DNA of 64,000 bases from RGIG2000 sp045612665 (GCA_045612665.1 JAZKZO010000013.1:11815-75814), one strand, 5' to 3'; shown: positions 17,487 through 28,132, numbered from the stretch's first letter. Notes: generated by a model from the letters alone, not told the origin. Numbers and translations are program-made.

Positions 17487-18749
17487 ATGGCTGTTTCATA
17501 TAGATTTGACGAAAATGGCAATCAGCTTATGCCTGAGCCTAAATCTATTTCTTGGCTAAATGAATATATAAAATCTCTTATTGAGGAGGAAGTTCAGCTT
17601 CAAGACGTCTACGTTTTAGCTGAAATTTCTAACTTTAAAAGTCATTCGACAGGACATTTGTATTTTACATTGAAGGACGAAAAAAGCGAAATTAAGGCAG
17701 TTATGTTTCGTACATATGCCTATAAGCTTCAATTTCGCCCTGAAAATGGCTTGAAGGTTCTTGTTCACGGAAGAGTTGGGGTTTACGAAAAGGGTGGAGT
17801 ATATCAGCTTTACGTTGATGCTATGCAGCCCGACGGAATAGGTTCTTTGTATCTTGCTTACGAGCAATTAAAGAAAAAGCTATCTGACGAGGGCTTGTTT
17901 GATGAGTCTCACAAGAAGTCTTTGCCGAGATTTCCAAAGAAAATAGGAATTATTACCTCACCAACAGGAGCGGCAGTAAGAGATATAATAAAGGTTTCTA
18001 AAAGAAGATGTCCTTTTATTAAGCTAGTGCTATTTCCGTCTGCCGTTCAAGGTGCATCTGCTGCCGATGAGCTCACAAGAGCTGTGGAATATTTCAATTT
18101 TGACGAGTCAGTGGATCTTATAATAATCGGTCGAGGTGGCGGATCTATTGAGGACTTGTGGTCATTTAATGATGAAGGACTTGCAAGAGCAATTTATGCG
18201 TCTAAAATACCTGTCATTTCTGCCGTTGGGCACGAAATCGACTTTACAATATGCGATTTTGTAGCTGATGTTCGTGCTGCAACACCGTCGCATGCCGCTG
18301 AAATTGCGACGCCGAATGTTTTTGATTTGAAAACTTCGCTTGATTCCTATTATAAAAGCATGTATAGCTCAATTTATCACAAAATAGAGAATTATAAGAC
18401 AAGAGTATCAGCTCTTGAGAGTAATAAGATGTTAAAAAATCCTCTAATTCTCTTTGACACTAAGAAAATGCAACTTTTTACAATTGCCGAAAATATGTCT
18501 AATGCAATTTTGGCGAAGACAAATGCACTAAAGCTTGAGCTTACAAGACTGGGCGCCTCGCTAAACGCTTTAAGTCCTCTTGCGGTTTTATCAAGAGGAT
18601 ATAGCGCTGTGTTTGATAGTGATAATAAGGTTGTGAAAAGTATTGAAAATATCGAAATAAACGATGAAATATGTTTGAAAATGGCAGACGGTGCTTTAAA
18701 GGCGACTGTTAACTCAAAAGAAAGAGAAGGAAAAGAAAATGCCTGCTAA
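17487..18749 (+). CDS. xseA: Exodeoxyribonuclease VII large subunit
   Basis: A 420-residue subunit of the single-strand-specific nuclease ExoVII. The N-terminal OB fold includes ISNFKSHSTGHLYFTLKD; the catalytic domain includes GIITSPTGAAVRDI and GRGGGSIEDLWSFNDE; the coiled coil and LSRGYS ending follow. AGAGAGG lies upstream of the ATG. It overlaps xseB by 11 nt, which fits coupled translation of the two subunits. Confidence 0.97.
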   Translation: MAVSYRFDENGNQLMPEPKSISWLNEYIKSLIEEEVQLQDVYVLAEISNFKSHSTGHLYFTLKDEKSEIKAVMFRTYAYKLQFRPENGLKVLVHGRVGVYEKGGVYQLYVDAMQPDGIGSLYLAYEQLKKKLSDEGLFDESHKKSLPRFPKKIGIITSPTGAAVRDIIKVSKRRCPFIKLVLFPSAVQGASAADELTRAVEYFNFDESVDLIIIGRGGGSIEDLWSFNDEGLARAIYASKIPVISAVGHEIDFTICDFVADVRAATPSHAAEIATPNVFDLKTSLDSYYKSMYSSIYHKIENYKTRVSALESNKMLKNPLILFDTKKMQLFTIAENMSNAILAKTNALKLELTRLGASLNALSPLAVLSRGYSAVFDSDNKVVKSIENIEINDEICLKMADGALKATVNSKEREGKENAC

Positions 18750-18984
18750 AAAGGAAATAACGTTTGAACAAGCTTTAGAAAGACTTGAAAATATAGTTGC
18801 ATCACTAGAAAACGGTGATGCTCCTTTGGATGAATCGTTAACTCTTTTTGAAGAAGGAGTTAAGCTTGTTAAGCTTTGCAATAACAAACTGGAGAATGCC
18901 GAGGAGGCTGTTAAACAGTTGCTGAACATTGATGGGGAATTCATAGAAAAGAATTTTTCAGAGGAGCTTGAAAATGAGAATTGA
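18739..18984 (+). CDS. xseB: Exodeoxyribonuclease VII small subunit
   Basis: An 81-residue helical subunit with the family pattern FEQALERLENIVASLENGDAPLDESLTLFEEG. It overlaps xseA upstream and ispA downstream, each by 11 nt. Confidence 0.96.
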   Translation: MPAKKEITFEQALERLENIVASLENGDAPLDESLTLFEEGVKLVKLCNNKLENAEEAVKQLLNIDGEFIEKNFSEELENEN

Positions 18985-19852
18985 CGAGCTGATTTCAGAA
19001 AATTCTACAATCGTCGAAAATGAATTGAAGGCTTATTGCGATGTAAACGGATATGGCCTAGAGAAGCCGATGGCTTATAGCTTGCTTTCTGGTGGAAAAA
19101 GGTTGAGACCTTTTATGGTTATTGAATCATACAAGCTCTTTTCAAAGAAAAATGATATTGAAAAGGTACTTCCATATGCGTGCGCGCTTGAAATGATTCA
19201 CACATATTCCTTGATACACGATGATTTGCCATCAATGGATAATGATGATTATAGGAGAGGAAAGCCTACTAACCACAAGGTTTTTGGAGAAGCCAATGCA
19301 CTTTTGGCGGGAGATGCGCTTTTGACATATGCGTTTTTGGTTGCCTCATCGAATAATAACGTTAGTCACGTGAGTGTTAGAAATGCTATTAAGGCACTTT
19401 CCGACTGTGCAGGATTTGCCGGAATGGCGGGCGGACAAATGCTCGATATAAACTCGAATATCAATTCATATGATGAGCTTAAGAAAATGCATGAGCTTAA
19501 AACAGGAGCTCTTATTAAATGCGCAATGCTTTTGGGATATTACGCTAGCTGTGACGAACCGAACGACGAGGTTGTCTGCGATTTGACCAAATTTGCGTTG
19601 AATATTGGCGTTGCATTCCAAATAAGAGATGATATTCTTGATAAAATAGCAGATGAATCGGTTTTGGGAAAGCCTGTCGGCTCTGATGAAAAAAACAATA
19701 AGCTTACCTCACTTTCTTATATGTCGATAGATGAGGCCCAAAAGACAGTGGATAGGCTAACTAACGAAGCGATCGCTATCATTGGTAAGTATTCCGAAGG
19801 AAATGACACATTGATACAGCTTGCAAAATATCTTGTTGAGAGAAATAAATGA
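18974..19852 (+). CDS. ispA: Farnesyl/geranyl diphosphate synthase (polyprenyl synthetase)
   Basis: A 292-residue short-chain prenyltransferase making farnesyl diphosphate for undecaprenyl and other isoprenoids. The first aspartate-rich motif is DDLPSMDNDDYRRG and the second QIRDDILD. GGKRLRPF binds diphosphate. The ATG at 18974 has GAGGAG upstream; an in-frame TTG at 18968 is less likely. In many relatives dxs follows; here tlyA follows directly through a 4-nt overlap. Confidence 0.95.
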   Translation: MRIDELISENSTIVENELKAYCDVNGYGLEKPMAYSLLSGGKRLRPFMVIESYKLFSKKNDIEKVLPYACALEMIHTYSLIHDDLPSMDNDDYRRGKPTNHKVFGEANALLAGDALLTYAFLVASSNNNVSHVSVRNAIKALSDCAGFAGMAGGQMLDINSNINSYDELKKMHELKTGALIKCAMLLGYYASCDEPNDEVVCDLTKFALNIGVAFQIRDDILDKIADESVLGKPVGSDEKNNKLTSLSYMSIDEAQKTVDRLTNEAIAIIGKYSEGNDTLIQLAKYLVERNK

Positions 19853-20631
19853 TAAGACTTGATTTATATTTAAGTAATTTCGGATATGTAAAGAGCCGTC
19901 AAAAGGCGAAAACGTTAATAGAAGACGGTTTTGTGAATGTAAATGGCAAGAAAATTACCAAATCATCTTACTTGATTGCTGAGGAATCGGAGAATAACAT
20001 TGAAATTTCCGATCCATGTCCTTACGTTTCAAGAGGTGGATTAAAGCTTGAAAAGGCCATAGTCGAGGGAAATGTTAACGTTTTAAACAAAACTGCCATA
20101 GATATAGGAGCCTCTACGGGCGGATTTACTGATTGTTTACTGAAACACGGGGCAAGAATCATTTATGCCGTTGATTCGGGCTCAAATCAGCTTGATACGG
20201 CTTTAAAATACAACTCTAGAGTTGTTTCTATGGAAAATTATAATGCGAGGACCATATCCTTTGAAGATATCGGAGAGTTTTGCGATATTATTACAATGGA
20301 CGTTTCTTTTATATCTCAAACGCTTATTATGCCATCGGCAGTTTCGCTTTTAAGAGAAAGCGGAGCGTATATTTCACTAATCAAGCCACAGTTTGAGGTT
20401 GGAAAATCAAGGATTGGCAAGGGTGGAATTGTCAAAAATCCCGAGGATAGACTTTTTGGAGTGGAAAAGATAATTGAATGTGCAGATGCATTGAATATGA
20501 AGTGCATTTATTTTTCAAAATCTCCCATTCTTGGCGGAGATGGAAATACCGAATATTTGGCGATTTTTTCCAAAAATGCTATAAAACCTATAGAAAACAC
20601 GGACATTAAGAGAATTGTGCTCGAAAAATAA
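19849..20631 (+). CDS. tlyA: TlyA-family rRNA 2'-O-methyltransferase
   Basis: A 260-residue protein with an N-terminal S4 RNA-binding domain (RLDLYLSNFGYVKSRQKAKTLI) and an FtsJ-like methyltransferase (AIDIGASTGGFTDCLLKHGA, then the DVSFIS and LIKPQFEVG motifs). TlyA proteins methylate ribosomal RNA; older annotations call them hemolysin A. It starts inside the ispA stop (ATGA) and precedes argR by 13 nt, the usual arrangement. Confidence 0.93.
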   Translation: MIRLDLYLSNFGYVKSRQKAKTLIEDGFVNVNGKKITKSSYLIAEESENNIEISDPCPYVSRGGLKLEKAIVEGNVNVLNKTAIDIGASTGGFTDCLLKHGARIIYAVDSGSNQLDTALKYNSRVVSMENYNARTISFEDIGEFCDIITMDVSFISQTLIMPSAVSLLRESGAYISLIKPQFEVGKSRIGKGGIVKNPEDRLFGVEKIIECADALNMKCIYFSKSPILGGDGNTEYLAIFSKNAIKPIENTDIKRIVLEK

Positions 20632-20644
20632 GGGAGAATAATAT

Positions 20645-21091
20645 ATGAAATCCAGTAGACAGGAAAAAATACTTGAGATTATTTCGAAAAACAATATAGA
20701 AACTCAAGAAGAATTAATAGAGGCCCTTAAAAAAGAGGGAATTGTTGCAACTCAGGCGACGGCTTCAAGAGATATAAGACAGCTTAAGCTTTTGAAGGTT
20801 ATGGTTGATGGTGTTTATAAGTACGTAGCACCAAAGAAGGAGCTTGATGAATTATCAGAATATAATAGTGCATTGATTTTGTCTATACGCGAAATAAAGT
20901 ATGCTCTTAACAATGTTGTTATAAGAACTGCACCTGGTCTTGCTCAAGCCGTTGCTGCCGGTGTTGATTCGTTGAGAGAAAATGATATTTTAGGATCCGT
21001 GGCGGGTGATGATACTATAATTTTGGTTACATCGTCAGAGGAAGCTAGCGAAAGAATAGCGCAAAAGCTTTCTAAAATAGCTGAAAGATAA
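20645..21091 (+). CDS. argR: Arginine repressor ArgR
   Basis: A 148-residue hexameric regulator. The winged helix contains ATQATASRDIRQLKLLKV, and the C-terminal arginine-binding and oligomerisation domain contains LGSVAGDDTIILV. It sits between tlyA and recN as in most Bacillota. Arginine genes other than argS are not in the window and I see no clear ARG box. Confidence 0.95.
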   Translation: MKSSRQEKILEIISKNNIETQEELIEALKKEGIVATQATASRDIRQLKLLKVMVDGVYKYVAPKKELDELSEYNSALILSIREIKYALNNVVIRTAPGLAQAVAAGVDSLRENDILGSVAGDDTIILVTSSEEASERIAQKLSKIAER

Positions 21092-21118
21092 GAAATTACA
21101 AATATTAAAGGAGCAAAT

Positions 21119-22825
21119 ATGCTTTATTCCTTACATATTGAAAATATAGCAGTTGCCAAAAGTGTTGATATTGAATTCGAAAACGGTTTTAATGTGCTTA
21201 CCGGCGAAACTGGTGCGGGTAAATCTATCATTATTGACTCGATAGGTTTGATTTTAGGTGCTAAGGGCTCGAGGGAGCTTATTCGCCAAGGTAGTGAAAA
21301 AGCCATTGTTAATGCGCTATTTTCAAATCCTTCCGAATCGGTATACGCGCTTTGCGATGAATATGGAATAGATTATGATAAAGACGATCTTTTTTCAGTG
21401 TCGAGATTTATCTCTTCTGACGGAAAAAGCATCGCAAAAATCAATTCCAGAACGGTTCCTCTTGCACAACTCAAGGCTATTGGCACATATTTGATTAATA
21501 TTCACGGTCAAAACGAGAATCACACCTTTATGAATAAGGCTAATCATATACTTCTTTTGGACGAATACGTTTCTTGCGATGTGCTTGTTGGAGAATATTC
21601 GAAGCTTTATTCTAAGCTTGCATCCTTAAAAAATGAAATCGCATCGCTACGCGAGATGAGCAAGCAAAAGGATATGATGGTTGATATTCTTAATTATCAA
21701 GTAAACGAGATTGCGTCGGCTAAATTGAAGGATGAAAACGAAGAGGAGAACCTTTTACAACTTCGCACAAGACTCAAGAAAGCCGAAAAAATCGTCAAGC
21801 AGTCTTCTAACATATACAAGGTGATATGCAAGAATGATAGTGGAATAAGTGCTGTTTATTTGATTGATAAGGCGATAGAATCTCTTGTAAAGCTTGCTGA
21901 CGTTCAACCTGAGGCTTCCGAAATGGCCGAAAAGCTTACGTCTTACAAATATGAGATTACTGATATCGCCGACAGAGCGCGTGAGTTCGGGTCGTTTGGT
22001 GGCATAGAAAATCCTGAAGAGGAGCTCCAAAGCATTGAATCAAGGCTTACGCTTATTCAAAAGCTAAAGAAAAAATATGGCTCTAGTATTCGAGAAATAA
22101 TAAATTTCAAGATAGATGCTGAAGAAAAACTTAAGAACTTTGAGCGTGGCGAAGAAAAAATTGAGGAATTGAGCGCGGAATACAAGAAATTATATCAAAA
22201 TGCTCTTGATGTTGCCGAAAAGCTACATGAGATTAGAATTAATGGGTCTAAGAGGCTCAGCAAGACTATAAAAGAGGCGCTTGAGTTCTTGGATATGCCA
22301 AAGGTAATGTTTGAAATTAAGGTTGAAAAAACAGCTTCCTCGGGCAAAACAATGCTATCGTCGCTTGGAATGGATGACGTTGAGTTTATGATTGCAACAA
22401 ATCCGGGTGAAGAGCTTGCACCAATGAGCAAAATTGCATCGGGTGGAGAGCTTTCAAGAATAATGCTAGCTATGAAGAGTGCAATGTCTGATAAGAATGG
22501 TGCTCAAACGGTCATTTTTGATGAAATTGATACAGGTGTATCGGGAAGTACCTCTCAAAAAATTGGAATTAAGCTAAAATCAATTGCTTCTAATACTCAA
22601 ACAATATGTGTAACTCACTCGCCACAAATTGCATCTTTAGCTGATTCTCATTTCTTTATAAAGAAAAAAGAGATAGATAATCGAGCACAGGCGCAGGTTA
22701 CGCTTCTTGATGAGGAAGCGCGAATTGCTGAAATTGCAAGAATAATAGGTGGAATAAACGTAACCGATAAGCAGTTTGCTGCCGCAAGAGAGCTCATTAA
22801 TCAATCAAAAGGACTTTCTAAATAG
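21119..22825 (+). CDS. recN: DNA repair protein RecN
   Basis: A 568-residue SMC-like ATPase acting early in double-strand-break repair. Walker A is GETGAGKSII near residue 31, a coiled coil spans roughly 150-360, and the C-terminal half carries ASGGELSRIMLAMK and the Walker B VIFDEIDTGVSG. AAAGGAG precedes the ATG. It is the last gene of the nusB-recN segment before murB. Confidence 0.97.
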   Translation: MLYSLHIENIAVAKSVDIEFENGFNVLTGETGAGKSIIIDSIGLILGAKGSRELIRQGSEKAIVNALFSNPSESVYALCDEYGIDYDKDDLFSVSRFISSDGKSIAKINSRTVPLAQLKAIGTYLINIHGQNENHTFMNKANHILLLDEYVSCDVLVGEYSKLYSKLASLKNEIASLREMSKQKDMMVDILNYQVNEIASAKLKDENEEENLLQLRTRLKKAEKIVKQSSNIYKVICKNDSGISAVYLIDKAIESLVKLADVQPEASEMAEKLTSYKYEITDIADRAREFGSFGGIENPEEELQSIESRLTLIQKLKKKYGSSIREIINFKIDAEEKLKNFERGEEKIEELSAEYKKLYQNALDVAEKLHEIRINGSKRLSKTIKEALEFLDMPKVMFEIKVEKTASSGKTMLSSLGMDDVEFMIATNPGEELAPMSKIASGGELSRIMLAMKSAMSDKNGAQTVIFDEIDTGVSGSTSQKIGIKLKSIASNTQTICVTHSPQIASLADSHFFIKKKEIDNRAQAQVTLLDEEARIAEIARIIGGINVTDKQFAAARELINQSKGLSK

Positions 22826-22879
22826 CTTTAAGTCAAATTTCGCATATACTTTTAGTAAAAAAGTGTTTGTGGAGTTGAT

Positions 22880-23782
22880 ATGAACGATAAGTTTTTAAAG
22901 CTTTTGATTGAGAATGGAATAAAATACGAGCTTGATTATCCTACTAGCAAGTTAAGCTCATTCGAGCTTGGTGGAAAAACGAAAACGATTCTTTTTCCCA
23001 AGGAAATGAATGAGTTTTGTGAAATTTTGTGCTTTTTGAGGCAAAATGATATGAAATTTTACATTGTGGGGGCTTGTACAAATACATTCTTTTCGGACGA
23101 AGGCTTTGAAGGAGTTATTGTTAGCACGAGCTTGTTAAATAAAAGCTTTTGTGAAAATAACACTATTAGCGCTATGTGTGGGGCGCTTGTTACCGATTTA
23201 TCCGTTCTCGCTATGAAAAACGGACTTTCTGGCATGGAGTTTTGTTTAGGCATTCCAGGAAGCGTTGGTGGGGCTATAGCGATGAATGCCAGTGCTTTTG
23301 AAAGCACGATGTCCAATATCGTTTTGAAAAGCGAAGTTGTTGATTTGAGATCTGGAAAACGATTTATAATTGACAACAAAGAGCATCTTTTTGAAAAAAA
23401 GAGCTCCTTGATAACTAAAAATAGAAATTTTGTGCTTTTAAATACGCAATTCATCTTAGAAAGGCAAGAGAAATCTAGCATATACAACGAGATGAAGCGA
23501 ATTGCGTTAAAAAGAATGTACTCTCAACCTCTTGACAAGGGAAGCTGTGGTAGTGCATTTAAACGGCCATTATGTGGGTATGCTTCTAAAATGATAGATA
23601 ACGCCGGACTTAAGGGTGAGAAAATTGGGAACGTGGCAATATCGAATAAACATGCCGGATTTATTGTGAACTTGGGATGCGGAAATGCTCGAGATGTATT
23701 GAAACTTGTCAATAAAACAAAAAAAGAAATTTTAGATAGATTCGGTAGCGTCTTGGAAGAGGAATTTATATTTGTTGAATGA
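22880..23782 (+). CDS. murB: UDP-N-acetylenolpyruvoylglucosamine reductase MurB
   Basis: A 300-residue FAD enzyme making UDP-MurNAc for peptidoglycan. The FAD-binding part has FYIVGACTNTFFSDEGFEG and GIPGSVGGAIAMNASAF; the catalytic loop is GSCGSAFKRP with the serine that protonates the substrate. It has the shorter Gram-positive form. Start ATG preceded by GTGGAG. whiA begins 7 nt after its stop. Confidence 0.95.
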   Translation: MNDKFLKLLIENGIKYELDYPTSKLSSFELGGKTKTILFPKEMNEFCEILCFLRQNDMKFYIVGACTNTFFSDEGFEGVIVSTSLLNKSFCENNTISAMCGALVTDLSVLAMKNGLSGMEFCLGIPGSVGGAIAMNASAFESTMSNIVLKSEVVDLRSGKRFIIDNKEHLFEKKSSLITKNRNFVLLNTQFILERQEKSSIYNEMKRIALKRMYSQPLDKGSCGSAFKRPLCGYASKMIDNAGLKGEKIGNVAISNKHAGFIVNLGCGNARDVLKLVNKTKKEILDRFGSVLEEEFIFVE

Positions 23783-23789
23783 GGTTTTT

Positions 23790-24650
23790 ATGAGTTCATT
23801 TTCAAATACAACTAAAAGAGAATTGCTAGAAATTGGCAAATTGAAAAAGTGTTGTGCGTTTTCGTTTTTGTATGGATGCTTTTATCTTTTTGATGGTGAA
23901 AGTGAGGCGGATTTGTCAAAAAAGACAAATGCCGAAAATGCTAAATACATTGACGATATGCTTGCGTCGGTGTTGAAAAACAAAGAGGTTAAATATGATG
24001 CAAAAAAACGAGAAATGCGCGTAGATAAAGGAGTTGTAAGATATTTTACAATTGCCGAATATAAAGATAATATTTTCAAATGCTCGTCTTGTGAGGGATG
24101 CTTTTTAAGAGCTGTCTTTTTGATGTGTGGAAGCGTCAATGATCCTGAAAAATCATATCGATTAGAGCTTGTTTTTGATGAAAAATCAAAAGGCGATGAA
24201 ATAACCGAGCTTCTTTGCGAGCTTGGATTCATTCCAAAGACAAGCATTAGAAACGGAAAGTATATTATCTATTTTAGGGATAGCGAGCAAATCGAAAATT
24301 TCCTAGCTTTAATAGGTGCTGTAAATGCTACTTTTGCCGTTATGAATAGCAAAATATATAAAGAATTCGTTAACAATGCCAATCGCGCTGCGAATTGCGA
24401 TACGGCTAACATAAACAAATCTCTTAAGGCTAACGAAAAGTACATAAGTGCTATTCAATGGCTAATTGATACAGGAAGCTTTGATGCTTTATCCGAGCAG
24501 TTAAAGGAAACTGCTAACAAGCGCCTAGAGTTCAAGGAGCTTAACTTTGAACAGCTTGGAAAGCGATTTGAACCGCCGATTTCAAAATCGGGAATGTATC
24601 ACAGACTTGAAAAAATACTTGAAATCTATAATGAAATAAGAAAATCATAG
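23790..24650 (+). CDS. whiA: DNA-binding protein WhiA
   Basis: A 286-residue protein with an N-terminal LAGLIDADG-like fold and a C-terminal helix-turn-helix (LEFKELNFEQLGKRF, PPISKSGMYHRLEKI). In Bacillota WhiA influences cell division and chromosome segregation. The ATG at 23790 has GAGG at 6-9 nt upstream; earlier TTG codons overlap murB. The common partners rapZ and yvcK are not here. Confidence 0.93.
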   Translation: MSSFSNTTKRELLEIGKLKKCCAFSFLYGCFYLFDGESEADLSKKTNAENAKYIDDMLASVLKNKEVKYDAKKREMRVDKGVVRYFTIAEYKDNIFKCSSCEGCFLRAVFLMCGSVNDPEKSYRLELVFDEKSKGDEITELLCELGFIPKTSIRNGKYIIYFRDSEQIENFLALIGAVNATFAVMNSKIYKEFVNNANRAANCDTANINKSLKANEKYISAIQWLIDTGSFDALSEQLKETANKRLEFKELNFEQLGKRFEPPISKSGMYHRLEKILEIYNEIRKS

Positions 24651-24664
24651 AAAAGGAGAAAACA

Positions 24665-27600
24665 ATGTCGGGCTTTGTACATTTACATTTACATAGTGAA
24701 TACAGTCTTTTAGACGGTGCTTGTAAGATAAAAGAGATACCGAAGGTTGCCAAAAGCTTGGGCCAAGATGCCGTTGCCATAACTGACCACGGAAATATGT
24801 TCGGCGTTGTTGAGTTCTATAAGGCTTGCAAGGCTGAGGGAATAAAGCCTATTATAGGTTGTGAGGTTTACGTTGCACCTGGTAGCCGATTTGAAAGAGC
24901 AAGAATAAACGATATTTCATATTCTCATCTTGTTTTGCTTGCAAAAAACGAAATTGGATATAAAAATCTTTCGTTTTTAGTATCCGCGGGCTTCACTGAG
25001 GGCTTTTACGTTAAGCCGAGAGTGGATATAGAGCTTTTAAAGGAGCATTCCGAGGGACTTATATGCTTGTCCGCATGTCTTTCCGGATTTATACCAAAAA
25101 GTATCGTTTTGGGCGATATAAACGGTGCCGAAAAGCATATAAGACTTTTGCAATCCATTTTTGGCAGGGAAGATTTTTATCTTGAAATGCAAAACCACGG
25201 CATAGAAGAGGAATTGGTTGTAAACGATGCACTTTTAAAGTTGGCTAATGATACTAATTCGAAGATTGTTGCCACAAATGATGTTCATTACCTTAAAAAG
25301 GATGATTCTGAAAAGCAGCTTATCCTTATGTCTGTGCAAACTAATACTACAAAATCAAATAACTCTAATATTGCTTTTAAAACAAGCGAATTTTATCTTA
25401 AAAATGATGATGAAATGCGATTTGTCTTTAAAACGTGTCCTGAGGCGTGTGATGCTACTTTGGAAATTGCGGATAAATGTAATTTTGAATTTGATTTTGA
25501 CAAGATAAGATTGCCTAAATTTCCAATAGAAAACGGTCTTACATCGGAAGAATATTTGAGATCCTTGACTTATAAGGGCTTTAAAAGTAAGGTTGATAGC
25601 TCGCTTATTTGCTTTTCGGACGAGCATCCGGAGGAGTTATATGAGCAAAGAATTGAATATGAGCTTGACGTTATAAATAAAATGGGATACAATGATTACT
25701 TTTTGATAGTTTGGGACTTTATAAACTATGCAAAGAGCAATTCTATTCCTGTTGGGCCTGGTAGAGGCTCGGGTGCGGGAAGTCTTGTAGCATTCCTTTT
25801 GGGTATTACGGATGTCGATTCTATTAAATTTGATTTGCTTTTTGAGCGCTTTTTGAACGTTGAAAGAGTAAGTATGCCTGATATTGATACCGATTTTTGC
25901 TATGAGCGCAGAGATGAGGTTATCGAATATGTAAAAAATAAATATGGCGCAGACCACGTGGCCCAAATCGTTACATTTGGAACAATGGCGGCTAAAGCTG
26001 CTATAAGAGACGTTGGACGTGTTTTGGAAATGCCGTATTCACAGATTGATATGATTTCTAAAATGATTCCTTACGGAGCTACTCTTGCTGAAGCGCTTGA
26101 GCAAAATAAGGAACTAAAGAAATTATACGATACGGACGATGACGTTAAAGCATTAATTGACACATCTATGTCTATTGAGGGATTGCCAAGACACGCCTCA
26201 ACCCACGCAGCTGGCGTAGTTATCACAGAGGAGCCTATGTTTGACAGTATTCCTTTGTCTGTAAACGGCGGAATGGTGGTAACTCAATATGCAAAGGATG
26301 CGATTGAACAGCTTGGATTTTTGAAGTTTGACTTTTTGGGGCTTAGATATTTAACAATTATAAGCGATACTGAGAAGCTTATAAGAAAGAAAAATCCCAA
26401 TTTCAACATTGAAAAAATCGATTTTTATGATAAAGACGTGTATAAGCTTTTGTCATCAGGTAAAACGGACGGCGTATTTCAACTTGAAAGTGCCGGAATA
26501 AAGCAGGTTTTGACACAGCTTCAGCCCGATAGATTCGACGATATCATTGCTTGTATTGCTTTGTATCGTCCTGGTCCTATGGATTCTATTCCTGACTATA
26601 TAGAGAGAAGGCATTCGCAGGGCAAAATTCAATATAAATCACCACTTCTTGAGCCGATTTTGCGTTCTACCTACGGTTGCATCGTATATCAAGAGCAGGT
26701 TATGCAAATGTGCGTTAAAATCGCGGGGTATTCCTATGGACATGCCGATATTGTAAGACGAGCAATGTCGAAAAAGAAGGCATCCGTTATGGAGCAGGAA
26801 AGAAGCGAGTTTATAAACGGAGCTTTGAAAAACGGTATTTCCGAGAGTGTTGCGAACGAGCTTTTTGAGGAAATGCTTGGATTTGCAAAATACGCCTTTA
26901 ATAAGAGCCACGCTGTTGCTTATGCAGTAATTGCTTATAGAACGGCTTACCTTAAGGTAAAATATCCAAAGGAATATTATGCATCTCTTATTACATCGGT
27001 GCTTGGAAATATTAGCAAAACAAACGAGTATATTGATGAGTGCGAAAAGCTAAATATTCATGTTTTACCGCCTGACGTTAATAAGAGCGACGTTAATTTC
27101 TCAATCGACGATACAAATATAAGATTTGGACTTTTGGCGCTCAAAAACGTTGGAAGAAGCTTTATTTCCTCGATCGTTAGAGAAAGAGAACAAAACGGAA
27201 GCTATAAATCCTTTGAGGACTTTATTTTCAGACTCAAAAGTGCCGATATCAATAAGCGTCAAATAGAGGCGCTTATAAAGGCAGGCGCGTTCGATTCTCT
27301 TGGCAAAAAGCGATCACAGCTTATGAGCAAGTACGAGGAAATCGTCGATAGTGCTACAAATCTTTCAAGAACAACTGCTCATGGTCAAACTGACATCTTT
27401 TCTATGATGAGCGATGGCTCGGATAAGGATGTTTTACCTCAATTTGAATATCCTGAAATCGAAGAGTTTTCCAAAAAAGAGCTTCTTATGTTTGAAAAAG
27501 AGGTTGCGGGAATATATTTTTCGGGACATATTCTTGATTCTTACAGTAAGCATATATCCAAAATTTCTCCTGTTAAAATTATCAATATAACAGGAAATGA

Positions 27601-28132
27601 GGAAAAGGAAGGTGCTTACAAGGAAAAGGATAAGGTTGTAATAGCCGGAATTATAACGTCTCGCACTGTTAAGCAAACCAAAAAGAAGGAAAATATGGCG
27701 TTTATTAGTCTTGAAGATCCAACAGGAGAAATAGAGGTGATTGTTTTTCCTGCTTTTTATGAAAAGTATGCCGATGTGCTTGTGGTTGAAAATATAGTTT
27801 CTATTACAGGTACTGTAAGTGTACGCGAGGATGAGCCGTGTAAGGTATTATTGACAAATGCCGAAAATGTTGTTCAAAACTCGGAATTCACAGAAAAGCA
27901 ATCAAAATCTACTCCGAAGCTTTATTTGAGGGTAAACTCTATGAATGCGCCTGTTGTAAAGGATATTACGAAGCTTTTAAAGGATTTTTCGGGAGATGCT
28001 GAAATTATTTTCTATGATTCTCAAACGAAAAAGTATATAAAGGCTACCGAGCTTTCGATTTCCGTGAACGAGCAGGTTTTGAGTATATTGAAAGCAATTT
28101 TAGGTGAAGAATCGGTAATATATAAGGAATAA
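24665..28132 (+). CDS. dnaE: DNA polymerase III alpha subunit DnaE
   Basis: An 1155-residue replicative polymerase. The PHP domain opens with HLHSEYSLLDGA and TDHGNMFGVVEFY; the catalytic aspartates are in MPDIDTDFCYERRDEVI, near residue 405; GPGRGSGAGSLVAF precedes them. Helix-hairpin-helix and OB-fold (KVVIAGIITSRTVK, EVIVFPAFYEKY) regions complete the C-terminus. An AAAGGAG site precedes the ATG. Bacillota normally also have PolC, not in this window. Confidence 0.97.
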   Translation: MSGFVHLHLHSEYSLLDGACKIKEIPKVAKSLGQDAVAITDHGNMFGVVEFYKACKAEGIKPIIGCEVYVAPGSRFERARINDISYSHLVLLAKNEIGYKNLSFLVSAGFTEGFYVKPRVDIELLKEHSEGLICLSACLSGFIPKSIVLGDINGAEKHIRLLQSIFGREDFYLEMQNHGIEEELVVNDALLKLANDTNSKIVATNDVHYLKKDDSEKQLILMSVQTNTTKSNNSNIAFKTSEFYLKNDDEMRFVFKTCPEACDATLEIADKCNFEFDFDKIRLPKFPIENGLTSEEYLRSLTYKGFKSKVDSSLICFSDEHPEELYEQRIEYELDVINKMGYNDYFLIVWDFINYAKSNSIPVGPGRGSGAGSLVAFLLGITDVDSIKFDLLFERFLNVERVSMPDIDTDFCYERRDEVIEYVKNKYGADHVAQIVTFGTMAAKAAIRDVGRVLEMPYSQIDMISKMIPYGATLAEALEQNKELKKLYDTDDDVKALIDTSMSIEGLPRHASTHAAGVVITEEPMFDSIPLSVNGGMVVTQYAKDAIEQLGFLKFDFLGLRYLTIISDTEKLIRKKNPNFNIEKIDFYDKDVYKLLSSGKTDGVFQLESAGIKQVLTQLQPDRFDDIIACIALYRPGPMDSIPDYIERRHSQGKIQYKSPLLEPILRSTYGCIVYQEQVMQMCVKIAGYSYGHADIVRRAMSKKKASVMEQERSEFINGALKNGISESVANELFEEMLGFAKYAFNKSHAVAYAVIAYRTAYLKVKYPKEYYASLITSVLGNISKTNEYIDECEKLNIHVLPPDVNKSDVNFSIDDTNIRFGLLALKNVGRSFISSIVREREQNGSYKSFEDFIFRLKSADINKRQIEALIKAGAFDSLGKKRSQLMSKYEEIVDSATNLSRTTAHGQTDIFSMMSDGSDKDVLPQFEYPEIEEFSKKELLMFEKEVAGIYFSGHILDSYSKHISKISPVKIINITGNEEKEGAYKEKDKVVIAGIITSRTVKQTKKKENMAFISLEDPTGEIEVIVFPAFYEKYADVLVVENIVSITGTVSVREDEPCKVLLTNAENVVQNSEFTEKQSKSTPKLYLRVNSMNAPVVKDITKLLKDFSGDAEIIFYDSQTKKYIKATELSISVNEQVLSILKAILGEESVIYKE